From Diprion similis (Eukaryota; Arthropoda; Insecta; Hymenoptera; Diprionidae): a stretch of DNA of 64,000 nt. Below, piece by piece: positions 41,293 to 53,600 of this stretch. The first letter of the stretch is position 1; each line of letters starts with the position of its first letter. The notes under the pieces are model-generated. The model worked only from the letters and a program-made list of their open reading frames with translations, was not told the DNA's origin and did not search any database. Location: contig NC_060114.1 of assembly GCF_021155765.1 (NCBI RefSeq), positions 16,563,501 through 16,627,500 on the forward strand. Reading direction: 5' to 3'. The position numbers and the translations under genes are program-made.

Positions 41293-41313
41293 CCCCCCCC
41301 CCCCCCCCCCCCC
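41293..41313. repeat. Poly-C tract (21 bases)
   Basis: Uninterrupted C run after a T-rich stretch, in intergenic DNA. Confidence 0.9.
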
Positions 41314-43351
41314 GTTCATTACAGTTTTGACTGCGGGAAAATTTGAAAACCTGTGTCATGTCTCCTTTTTTTTTTACATTTTTTATTTTTTTTTTTCTAA
41401 ATTCTACTCCAAGTTTCTAATGTTAATGATTATCGGTGAGGTCGTTGGCTCTAAAAAATACGACGATACTTTAAATGTGGTTTGACATATTTACAGTGTA
41501 GCGTTAATGACCCAATTACCCAACCAGTTATAATTTATTTATTAAGTTTATTTTTATTATTTTATAGTCCCAACCACGAATCACAAGGAGAAGAAAATGC
41601 GAGAGACTTTTTTTTTTTTTCGAGCTCGTGTTTTTACATCGTTATAAAAACCGTGTAATAATATCAGCGAAGGTGTTTCGGAGCTTTTCGAGGACTACTT
41701 TTCTATCGATGTGAAAGTTGTCTAGGAGAGAGAAGTAAATTCAATAATCAAGATAACGAGAAACTGGTTTACCGTTCTTCTTACACAGAACCGGACTATC
41801 CGAGTTGTGACGTAATGTTCCAATGGTCGGCCCTCTTCTATAAACATTACGTAAATCCAACGATTCTTGTCTGTAATGTATTCAGATGAACAGGTATTAC
41901 GCGTATAATACCTTTATACAATACATACCTATATATATATATATATAAAGTTATACTTTGTACACGCTTTAGAATTTCATATTTAACCGGTTTACACGTT
42001 TTCGAACGTTTTGACCCATTTTTTTTTTTTTTTTTTTCACCACTTTCCTGTATTTTTTCATCTGGTAGTAAAAAGAAAGAAGAAGAAGAAGAAGAAGAAG
42101 AAGAAGAAGGAAAAAAAACGAAACAAATATCTGATATACAAGTGATTAGAGTTACGAAAAAAAAAAAAAAGAAAAGAAAAGAAGAAAAACAAGAAAAGAA
42201 ATTGTCATAAATCGCTCCTAACAACCGTAATTTTTTTATACGTCTGCAGTTATTATGGGCACTAATCGTCTACGATTATTTACGATAAAAAGTATCTACA
42301 TGATTCAGTACCTCTTTACACAGATACGTACCTGTATCTACATATCATTAAAAAAAATTTTATTTTTTATTTTTTTTTTTTAATTATATAACAAGCTGTT
42401 GAACAATCGGCTTACGCAGGCTTACATTAACAATAATGAATTATTACAGCCAAATCTGCAGTATTGTGATAATTTTATTGTAAATTTTTTCTTCTCGACT
42501 GTGCGAGATAATTCTGACAATGAAAACAAAAAAAAAAAAAAAAAAGAAGATACTACGCGACAGAGATTATATATGCGCCATATCATCGTACAAGAAGATG
42601 ATCATCAAAATTATATTGTAAACGAATGATTCATGTATTGTATTATATACGTATTTTTATTTTACGTAATAAAAGAAACGATTTTGTCACATCTTGTACA
42701 TACATATATTCATATATGGTGTTGATTTAAATAGCAAGAGGGAAAAAAAAAAAATAATAATAAATTCATGTAATTTAGTCAATGAATTCAACACTGTGCT
42801 TGCTCTCTGCACCGTTTGCTCTATAAAATATGATATGCTAGGCGTAAAATTAATGCCGATCGAGAAGCCGCAGGAATATAATGCGCAACAGTTAATTGGC
42901 CGAGACAAACTTTAATATAATGGCGGATTTCTCTTTCACTAAATTTATGTAATACGGTGTATATAACTGTATATATATATACATATATATACACGGGTTC
43001 TCAACTATCAGTGGAAACCACTTTCTAGTGACTATCGCCTTATTTGCTTCTGACCGAGGTTGAGCTTATTAGAAAATAAAAATGAAAGGAACAGCAACTT
43101 CAAGCTGAACGAATTTTTTTTTTCGACCGAACCGTGACACGTTATCCTTGTACAGACTGATAGTAAAAGCGATGATATCGACGTTATGATTTTTCAACAA
43201 ATTAAGTTTGAATTCCATAAAAAAAAATATATATATATATATATTTTCTACATTTAATGTTTTTAAATATTTATACGGATTCAACACGGAGAATAAGAAA
43301 ATTAATAGAGATGGGGGAAGATTTTTGAGTTGGTAACAAACACATCTACAC

Positions 43352-44088
43352 ATATGGGGTATTCCACGCCAAATCGACCAGTGTTCAATCTCGAACGTAT
43401 CAAAATCATTTCATGTTTTTTCTCAATATTCTACTCGGTAAAAACCGTGACCTGAATTTAAAAAATTTTTTTTTATTAAATCGTTTATTTTTTATAAATA
43501 TTTGAAGTCGATTGCGGATGCCCATTTTCTAAAATCTGAAAAAATTCTCAAAAATCCAGTGGATCGCAGAAAACACTCCCCGCTAAGGAAAACGTCGGTC
43601 GAATTATTTTTCTATTTTTTATGACCTAATTCGGAATTTTTTAATTTTTTAACCCAAAATTATCTTTACTAGCTAGAGTGGCGCATCATCGAATTGGTGA
43701 AACCGAACATTTACAAGTAAATTGACCCTTATTTGACGCTTAGGATTTGATCCTGTGTTTATTTTGGGTTTAAGAATTGAAAATTTTGAATTAGATGATA
43801 AAAAAAAAAGGGAAAAAAATTCGGCCCGCGTTTTCCTTAACGGGGGGGAGGAGGGGGGGGGGGGTGTTTTGTGTCATTCACTGGATTTTTTAGAATTGTT
43901 TCAGATTTTTGAAAATGGATATTCGCAATTGACTTCAAATATTTATAAAAAATTAACGGTTGAATAAAAATATTTGAAAAAAATTCAGGTCGCTTTTTTT
44001 ACCGAGTAGAATCTTCGAAAAAAACATGAAATGATTTTGAGATGGTCGGGGTTTAACACCGGTCGAGTTGGCGTGGAATACCCCATAT
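43352..44088. mobile_element. Large foldback / long-TIR MITE-like element (737 bp)
   Basis: The left arm (43352 to about 43660) is the reverse complement of the right arm (about 43761 to 44088) over nearly its whole length, leaving a loop of about 100 bp. Of the outermost 28 bases, 27 match (ATATGGGGTATTCCACGCCA, continuing in). Further in, CAAAATCATTTCATG, ATTCTACTCGGTAAAAA and ATTTTTTATAAATATTTGAA are conserved in both arms. A G/C run at 43846-43864 interrupts one arm. It has no transposase. The ends lie in ATAT, which is self-complementary, so a TA or AT target duplication cannot be separated from the terminal repeat. It is non-autonomous and of uncertain superfamily. Confidence 0.8.
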
Positions 44089-47000
44089 ATATCACTTCAG
44101 CGCCTCTACAACTTTTAAGGGATAGGGTTCATTATGATGGGGTTAAGACTCGTCGCGTGCGCGCGACCGATCAATGCCAAAGAGTTTCGTGTCCTAACCT
44201 ACCATCTTTGCCTGCATGCTCCCTTTTGGGAATCTTTGATTTCCGGATAGCGGCCTGTAGAAATCAGTCGAACACGCCGCCTGAACACTGGCGCAAAACG
44301 GGTGGAGACGGATTTTTTTCGAAAAGTCCTCAAAAATCATCGCGCGGCCATAAGAATATATATACATTAAAAAAAAAAAAAAAAGTTTTCTGCGCCATTT
44401 TGCAGTCGCATAATAAAATTGTGCGGAATGTAGGATTTTCGAAAAGCCAAATTCGTTATGGATAAACTTGAGTTTCGACAACGTTCAGATGCATTACCAT
44501 CTTGGTTAGTTTTTCGTTCATGTTTCATTCTTGTTCTCCGTTCCTGAAAACGAATTGCTACCTTTGGAATTTCCGGAGGCTTTGAGGATTCCTTAGCGAA
44601 GTTCGTTGGTTGAGAGAAAAAAAATCTTAAAAGTGTGGAAGATTTGAGAAAATCAATATTTCATTAGAACAAAGCATAGAGTATGGAAAATGTCGATAGA
44701 ACGGTCATGCGGTTCGGACGATTTCATCCTTTCTGCACAGTTTCGTCGGTCTACGGTCGGGTGAACTCGGGGAAAATTATTCGAGAGTTTTGGGCTGGGT
44801 TGACATCGTTTTATTAACTAAGATTATCATTTTAATGGCCGATTTTATCCCACGACATTTTGGACTCCAACGTGGAATTAATCTTTGTCTCGCCTTTCGC
44901 GCTTCGGTCTTCTTTCAAACTATCAACTAAAACGCAGGCGCGCACCCTGTCGGGTAAAACTTTCATTTCTAGGTTAGCGATTGTGCGCGTCAGCGTGTGG
45001 ATCTCGAGTTTAACTCCATTCCCAATGTACAGAGGGAGCGAAGCGCACTACGACAGTCTAACAATCAATATGTTTGCACTGTGTTCTCCACGCGAGCTCG
45101 TTGGCTCGCAGTTAGTTCGTTGATTCTTCGTTTATAACGTCAAACTATTTTTTTTCTTTCTTTGTCATTCGAACGCCCCGATCGTTGTTAAGAGTGATTT
45201 ATAATTGATCATCGTCATTGCTCACCGAAGCGCAGGAGGCGGATAGCGGATTGCGATTTCGAAATCGTTGGACCCGCGGATATCCCTGGTATTGAAATTA
45301 TATCTCTATTTTAATCTGTTCATATTTATTTGAAATTTCAGTACTTAGGCAAATAATTGTTGATAAATTACCGTCATTTAATTTTAACGTAAAGGTGATC
45401 TTTTATTACCTTCATTTTTCTACACACATCTCGTGATGGCTTCGTAGATTTGAATCTCTCTACCCTTGTTCAAAGCCTCTGTGTGTTCCTATTACCTGTG
45501 CCTTGAAAAAATGGATTTGCCATTAAGCTCAGAGTTGAGCATTTGCTATTCTACTCGAACGAGAGACTGATATTTCAAACATGATTAATGTGACTTTTCA
45601 TGAATACTGGGAACAATTTAACGATGCACGTTAACTCAGCGATTATTTAATAAATTTATTATTACATCGTATTTTCAAATAATTACTGACATAGATTTTG
45701 GATAGCTACGAGAGACGCAGAATGTGAAATTTGGAATTGAACTTTTGCCTTGAAATTTTTTTCATTCCTATCAATATATATTCAACCGGTTAAATGTGAA
45801 TCAATTTTTTTTGTTACGTAAGTTTAACCAATCTTTGATGTGTTTAGGATACGAACTGCGAATATATACATGCTTAAGGATCGTTTAATCCTCGGTAGAC
45901 ACGACATTCGATTATCTATAATAGTGTCTATAATAAGAACGTGTTCACTCAGCTCTTTGACTTTCTCAAGGCTCAAACAACATAATCCAATCTTGTCCTT
46001 AGATCGCCGAATTTTCAAGTAAAATTAACAAGTACAATGGCAAACTCATCTCTCAAGATTATTGTCAAATGAGGATTTCTTTCTTGCAATTGTTGAGGGT
46101 TGTTGGGCACGTTGTAACCGATTCGTTGAAAGTAATCGATCCCACCCCGCTGACACCAAAAACCTTATACACCAGTTCAATCCTTCGTTATTTACTTCTT
46201 TTTTTCTCTTCTTTCAAGTTTCGTCGAGGGTGTCGATATTCCGTTTGAATTCGCTGGCTCTGATTGAGTACCGGGTACTCAACAATTCTATATATTGGGT
46301 GAAAAAAAGTTTTCGTTACGTTTTCCTTCTTCGTTCTCTTTTGTTCCTTGAAGAGCGTCATTACCTTTCGGTTCTTCAACTCATCAGCATGCTCGTAGCT
46401 CTCATTCCGAACTGTAGCCTCATGTTTTTCTAGTAAAAAAGTTGAATGATTCAAGGACGAAATACCTGATTAGGATCTTCGAGCTTCCAATCTTCCGGAT
46501 ACAGCTGATGCGTATCGAAATGAGCTAAAGTTGCCCTTCTTTGTACTCTTAGAAAACTACAGAAGCCAAATTGCTCCGGAAAGGGGGGTTTCAATTTTTC
46601 TGTGCGACTCGTGTCGTGAAACTATTTCGATTCCGCTTCAAGGTCACCTTGAAAAACAACTCTTCATCTTCTTCTTTCTCACGGAGGTTATATGTTCTCA
46701 GATAAAAGATGAAAAAGACTTTCCGGTACTTTATTATAGTGATTGAAATGAATAGCTCAAGGTTCTGCTCGATTGATTCGGTAGGGAGATTCGATTAATA
46801 GGATCATTCTATATACAGTAAGGCTTCTTTACCCGTAACTATAAACAGTCCGACTTTATTCACGGTACGCCAATAAACGTTCGGTGACTTTATTTCAACT
46901 CAAACAAATCAATCGTCTCGGGATAATCCTATGTCTCATTTCGATTGTTACTTTATTCCACTTGTCCGCTTTCCTCGTCTCTCTTTTCTTGCTTTCTTCT

Positions 47001-47636
47001 TCGAGTACAAACTACAGATTCGACGCAGAGAAGGTCCTCGTAGTGAATGATTAAAAATTCTGAAATCGCTATGAGTATTAATATCCATTTTTTTTTTATT
47101 CGAAAATTACGAATATATGACAGAAAACCAGGTTTACAAATTGTTCATCTAATTGTCATCGCAACGATACGTGTGATTACGTAATACGAAACTATCCAGT
47201 TAACCTAACAATATTTCGAGTGCTTGAAACAAGTGATAGCGAACGGCAATGACCTAGTAAGTAAAAAAACATGCTGGTAGTTGGATTTAATCATACTGCA
47301 GGTTAACAATAATCACGTATGGAAATGAGGGACCTCGGTAGAGTCACGCGTCAAGATACGTGAAATTATATCTCTTCTAACGTGCTTCGTCTTCCCTATA
47401 CGTCGCGTCTCTTTGTTTTCAAGACGGTTCAGGAAAAATCCATTCCCGAACAAGAGTCTTGAGGTCAATAACACGGCGATAGCTTGAAGCTAAAATTGTG
47501 ATTGTTCGATCCGCAGGAAAGGAACAGCGAGGGGTATAGCCGAGGGTAAAGTTTGGATACCTAGTGGATATTCGAATACGGCAACGGCAACGGCAGACCA
47601 GAAACCGAAGACCCCGACGGCCTTGGCGTCGGCACC

Positions 47637-50600
47637 ATGATAGATCCGAGCTCCTCCGAGGAGGAGACAGACGAGGATCAGAACCACCATCGCGGGGGAG
47701 ACGGTAGTTCGCACGGTTCCCACGGCTCCCACCACCATCATTCTCACCCTGGTGGTGGCGGGGGTGGCGGGTCCGTCGGACCGACCGGAAGTAGCCTTGG
47801 TTCCGTAGGAGGTGCCAACCACGTCGCGAGCCACGTGAGTTCCTTGGGGACTCATGGTGGCAGTGTTCATGGTCCCCATGGGAGAGGTGCCATGGGTGCA
47901 CCAGCGTTGGCTGCTCAGCAGGAAGCCGTCGCCGCTGGCCTTGATGTACCCAATTTGTCAAGTGCTCGGAACTCTCTTTCACCCTCGATGGGCGCTGCTC
48001 AGGACGCCATTAACTACGCCCGATCCTCGCCCAGACCAACGAGTCCTTCACCTTCTATCGCCAGCGAGAAAACCGAGGCTGAATTACAAGTAAGTCGAGG
48101 TGGACTCAAGGTTGGAACAAACCTTGCGAGAATGTGTCTTCCGAAATTCATTGATTGGCGGTTTGGGAGTGCAGCAGCCATGTTTTCATGGTGATGAGCT
48201 GCATGTTTTTGGAAAGACAATATGGTTACCTTTAGGATGATTAACCCTTTTTGGGTCACACAGGATATATTGTCAGGCCTGTCAGGCATGTAACGCACGA
48301 CTTGCTAGTGAATTATCGTAAGACTCAATTTACACGCTCGTATATTTGTGAGGGTTTATCGAGAGCACCGGTGCTGCTACTGGTTCATGAATAGTTATGA
48401 GAAGACCGTCGCTCGAAATGAATTATGATAAATTTTTAACCTCACTTATATCGAGATCCTTTCTACGGATAATTTATACCGCGGTCGCATGATCCTTCAT
48501 AATTTTTTTTTGAACATGTAATATGCCACGTGGTGTAGAATTGACCTTTTTTTTTGTTTTTAATCATTTCTTTAATGGAATATGGTACGACGTTTGATGG
48601 ACTGTTAACTCTCTTACGTCTTGTTTACGATGTCCAATTTCACACGCATCGTCGTTCACCACTTTTTTTTCATACAGGAAAAATTGGAGCGCGAAGAAGA
48701 AGAGCGCAAGACGAGAATACAATTGTACGTCTTTATCTCAAGGTGCATCGCTTATCCTTTCAACGCCAAGCAACCCACTGACATGACGCGGAGGCAGATG
48801 AAGATTACTAAACAGCAATTAGACACCTTGGGTGCTCGCTTTCAAGTAATTTCATCACGCTTTATTTTAATCCTTACATGTTCATTGTCCTCACGTGCGA
48901 CATGAAATCTCATCGACTAGCAGGAGGTATTCACGTTTCGTAGGTCACTTGGTCATTGATTTGTCTGTGGCGTGAGGGAAGAAGTTCAATTTGCCGTTGT
49001 GAATAACTAAGGATCTTTCATTTCTTTTGATACTTGAAGTTCCTTTGTTTTATCGAAATAGCAAACAATATCCTGGAACAATCTGTAGATATATTTGGTG
49101 TTTGATGGATTTGCCGTGGAGGCGGAGACACGGATTTAACAGTACCTTGAGGTTTCTTCCTTTGTTAAGATTCACCGTATTTTCAATATCAGTGTCACAA
49201 GAAGCCTTTGAAGTATGTTAAGTAATTTCCCGAAGCCTTTCACGGTCGATCTTACGTTTGACACATGTAACCTTCACTCTGTTGGTATCCGGTGCAAATT
49301 GAATCTGACTGAGCGTATGGATTGTTTTTTTTTTTTTTTCTCGGCCGATTTACGCAATATCCGTTCATGATCGTCAGACCGTGGACTTACGTTTTTATTT
49401 AAATTAAAACTTTTTTCTTGTTTTACTCATTATTGGAAACTTTTTTTTTTTCTTGTATTTCATCGGCACATTTCGATTTAATCTTGGGATACAATTGTTG
49501 ATAAGTATATATATTTTTTTTTTGTTTAAATTTACAACAGAGTTTTCTGAAGGGTGAAACTCAGATAATGGCCGACGAGGCGTTTCACAACGCGGTGAAG
49601 AGTTACTACGACGTATTTCTGAGATCCGAGAGGGTAGTCCGTATGGTTCAGAGCGGTGCTTGCTCTCAGTACGACTTCCGCGAGGTGTTTAGGAAGAACA
49701 TTGAGAAGCGTGTTCGATCACTTCCGGAAATCGATGGTTTGAGCAAGGAAACCGTACTTACCTCTTGGATGGTCAAGTTCGATTGTATATTCAAAGGAAC
49801 GGGTGACGAGGACTCGAAACGGCCATCCAGAATGCAACAGCAATCTTTAAACTCCGAGTTGATACTATCCAAGGAACAACTGTACGATATGTTCCAACAG
49901 ATTCTTGGGATAAAAAAGTTCGAGCATCAGCTTCTGTTCAACGCCCTCCTGTTGGACTCAGCCGATGAACAGGCTGCCGCCATCAGGAGGGAGCTGGACG
50001 GTCGCGTGCAGAAGGTTAACGAAATGGAGAAGGTGAGGGGAGATTTTTCGTGTTGTAAGGAAAAGAAAGAAAGCCATGCGTGTTTACGTTGAAAAGTTTT
50101 TCTGACTGGGTGACGTTTGTCGTTGAAGGACCGGAAATTAATGCCGCGGTTTCTCCTGAAAGAGATGGAGTCGCTCTACATCGAGGAACTCAAGTCGTCT
50201 ATCAACCTGCTAATGGCAAATTTGGAGTCCTTACCGGTCTCTAAGGGTTCGATAGACAGCAAATATGGGCTGCAGAAGCTGAAGCGCTACAACCATCGTG
50301 GTGAGCGCTCCCGCTGCCGCAGTCAGGGTTCTCTCGCTAAGCTGGAGGGCGACTCCGCAGACTCCGACCCCCAGCTGACAAAGATGGATGTTGTCTTGAC
50401 TTTCCAATTGGAAGTTATCGTCATGGAAGTCAAAGGTCTCAAGAGCCTTGCGCCGAATAGAATTGTTTACTGTACGATGGAAGTGGAGAGTGGAGAGAAA
50501 TTGCAAACAGATCAAGCCGAAGCCTCGAAGCCCATGTGAGTCTGATTCGAGGTTATATTCTTATACATCTTCTCGTCACTTCTCATAGTTTTTCTCGACA

Positions 50601-53600
50601 TTTCTCATATCACGATCATATTACCGACGCAGGTGGGACACTCAAGGTGATTTTTCAACGACACATCCACTTCCAGTTGTCAAAGTAAGATTGTACACGG
50701 AAAATCCTGGCATGCTTGCTCTCGAGGATAAGGAATTGGGCAAGGTTATAATACGGCCAACACCGTTGTCCTGCAAGGTGCCCGAGTGGCATCGCATGAC
50801 TGTGCCGAAGAATAATCCAGATCAGGATCTTCGTATAAAGATCGCATGCCGGATGGATAAACCGTTGAATATGAAACACTGCGGATATCTTTACGCGCTG
50901 GGAAAGTCGGTTTGGAAAAAATGGAAGAAGCGGTACTACGTGTTGGTCCAGGTCTCGCAGTACACATTTGCGATGTGCTCGTACAAAGAAAAGAAAAGCG
51001 AGCCTTCGGAAATGATGCAACTCGATGGCTATACAGTGGACTATATCGAGGCCGCTTCTGCTAACTTAATGGTCGGAATGGATCTCGAAGGCGGAAGGTA
51101 ATTAGAGAGCGCTTCGTTCTTCTTTACCGTCTGAGATTATTCCGTTGTTACTCTATTTGAAATTTCTGACAGATACTTCTTCAACGCCGTTCGGGAGGGA
51201 GATAATATAGTTTATGCTTCGGACGATGAGAACGAATGCCATTTGTGGGTAATGGCGATGTACCGAGCGACGGGACAGTCGCACAAACCAACACCGCCGG
51301 TTTCCGTCGCTGATAAGAACTCGACGATAAGCAAAATCCAAGGAGACGCCGACAGAGCGCGGAAACACGGAATGGAGGATTTCATTAGCGCCGATCCGTG
51401 CAAATTCGAGCACGCTATACTTTTCAAAATGTTACAGAACCTGACTCTCGATTACAGACTGAACGATCCTTATAGTTCGTTAGGATGGTTTTCACCTGGG
51501 CAAGTTTTCGTGCTGGACGAATATTGCGCTAGGTATATACATATATATTATATTGGAATATCGATGTGACGCTACCGAGTTGTGATTATCGAGCTTCGCT
51601 AGGATCATTTGAAAATCTTTCTTTCGCTTCGATACCTTCTTCGGTTTTATCTTTGTCTTTGCTTTTTCTCTCCCATTATCTGCACCGCAGGTACGGAGTT
51701 CGGGGATGTTTTCGACATCTCTGTTACCTGAGCGATCTCTTGGACAGAGCTGAACAAGGTATAATGATAGATCCAACGCTGATTCACTACAGTTTCGCAT
51801 TCTGCGCGAGTCATGTTTACGGAAATCGACCCGACGGCGTTGGATCCATTACTCAAGAGGAGAAAAATAAATTTCAGGAAGTAAAGGAACGGCTTAGACT
51901 CCTCCTGGAAAAACAAATCACTAATTTCAGGCACGTCGCTCTCTTTCTTCGATAAACTTTTACTCTTCCTCTTCTTTTTCTTCTCACTTCTCATTTACCC
52001 ACGTTCGTTACACAGGTTTAGCTTTCCGTTCGGGAGGCCGGAAGGGGCTCTGAAAGCAACGCTTTCGTTGTTGGAACGGGTCCTTATGAAGGACATCGTG
52101 ACTCCCGTACCCCCCGAGGAAGTTCGTGAAATGATAAGGTCATGCCTGAACACGGCAGCCTTGGTAAATTACACACGACTTTCGGCGGAAGCTAAAATAG
52201 AGGATGACCTTAGTGGTGAGGTCTGCGTATCTCCGGGGAAAAAACTCGAGGATCTGATACACCTTGCCAATCTCTGCGTCGACTTGTTGCAGCAAAATCA
52301 AGAACATTATTCGGAGGTATTAGTTAGGTTTTTAGAATCTCAATGTCAATCGGTGTTTGTTTCGTTTTCTTTATCTTCTCTTCCTCTCTCTTTCTTTCTC
52401 TTTTTCTCTCTTCCTCAATATTGTGTACATACATGTATATACTTCAGGACTCTCGAGGATTGGAACGGACTTGGTAAGGGTCCCAAAACCATGCATCCTT
52501 ATTCCGTTGTTTCTATGGTTTCACGATTCTCAGCTACGACACCGATGATGTGTGGCAAAATTTTAACGGGACGTTGTTATACCTGCTCTGGTTAGAAAAA
52601 CAATGAGAACTCGAGGGTCCTGTAGCATCTCAGGACGGCGACCCTACCGTTCTGGGATTCGAGCGAATGACGATGAGATTAATTGCCCTCCGTAAATGTG
52701 TGCTGTCCAATATTTTCACATTTTGCTCCCACTACACCGCACCGCAGGCGTTTGCCTGGTTTAGCGAAATCATGGTCGACCACGCCGAGATCTTCTGGTC
52801 CCTGTTCGCCGTCGACATGGAAAAAGTGCTCAGCGAACAGCCTCCTGACACCTGGCACAGCTTCCCGCTCTTCCAGGTACTCAACGATTATCTCAGGACC
52901 GACGGTGAGTGAATCGATATCACGATTGTTCAGGTATGAACGATTGTACGCATCAGTTTTCTTTTTTTTTTTTTTTTTTTTTTTTTCTACGTAAACGTTT
53001 AACACGGTGTTCAGAGGATGATATGAAAATTACTGAACACCGGGAGTTTTGTCGCATAGCGAAACGAAAACGATGATGAGATGTTATAATATTGTTTGAA
53101 AACACCGATTAACGCGCAGACAATCTGAAGAATGGAAAGTTTCATCAGCATCTGAGAGACACGTTCGCTCCACTGGTTGTACGATACGTTGATTTGATGG
53201 AGACGTCGATTGCTCAATCGATACACAAAGGCTTTGAGAAGGAGCGTTGGGAGGTTAAGGGAAACGGTTGCGCAACATCTGAGGACCTCTTTTGGAAACT
53301 CGACGCCTTGCAGTCGTTTATTCGCGGGCTTCATTGGCCGGAAGCAGAGTTTAGACAGCATTTGGAACAGCGTTTGAAACTCATGGCTTGCGATATGATC
53401 GAATCGTGTATACAGAGAACGGACAACGCTTTTCAACAGTGGCTTAAGAAGAGCGTCACTTTTATATCAACCGATTACATTATACCATCCGAAATGTGCG
53501 CCATGGTTAATGTTATTTTAGATGCCAAAAATCAGAGCTTTAAACTGTGTGCTGTCGATGGCGTTGACGTGGTGAGTTGCGAGATTTATGAACAGTGATT

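Larger units (their letters stand above)
37519..47636. other. Intergenic region and upstream region of CAPS
   Basis: No supportable coding exon in 10 kb. It contains the upstream side of the galactosyltransferase (37519-38600), poly-A/poly-T runs (38280-38305, 40563-40586, 41166-41185, 42020-42038), C21 at 41293-41313, GAA triplets near 42079-42108 and the 737-bp near-palindrome at 43352-44088. A CG-containing block at about 44850-45300 is a possible CAPS promoter or leader exon. The CAPS 5' UTR immediately precedes 47637. Open frames here are short and unlike known proteins. Confidence 0.55.

Noticed and set aside
43755-43967. 70-codon open frame with a Gly run
   Set aside because: It lies wholly within the right arm of the 737-bp foldback and owes its Gly run to the G tract; not a gene.
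47419-47982. 187-codon minus-strand open frame opposite the first CAPS exon
   Set aside because: It is antisense to a conserved coding exon, its Arg/His/Pro-rich content mirrors the Gly/His/Ser repeats of CAPS, and it matches no family.
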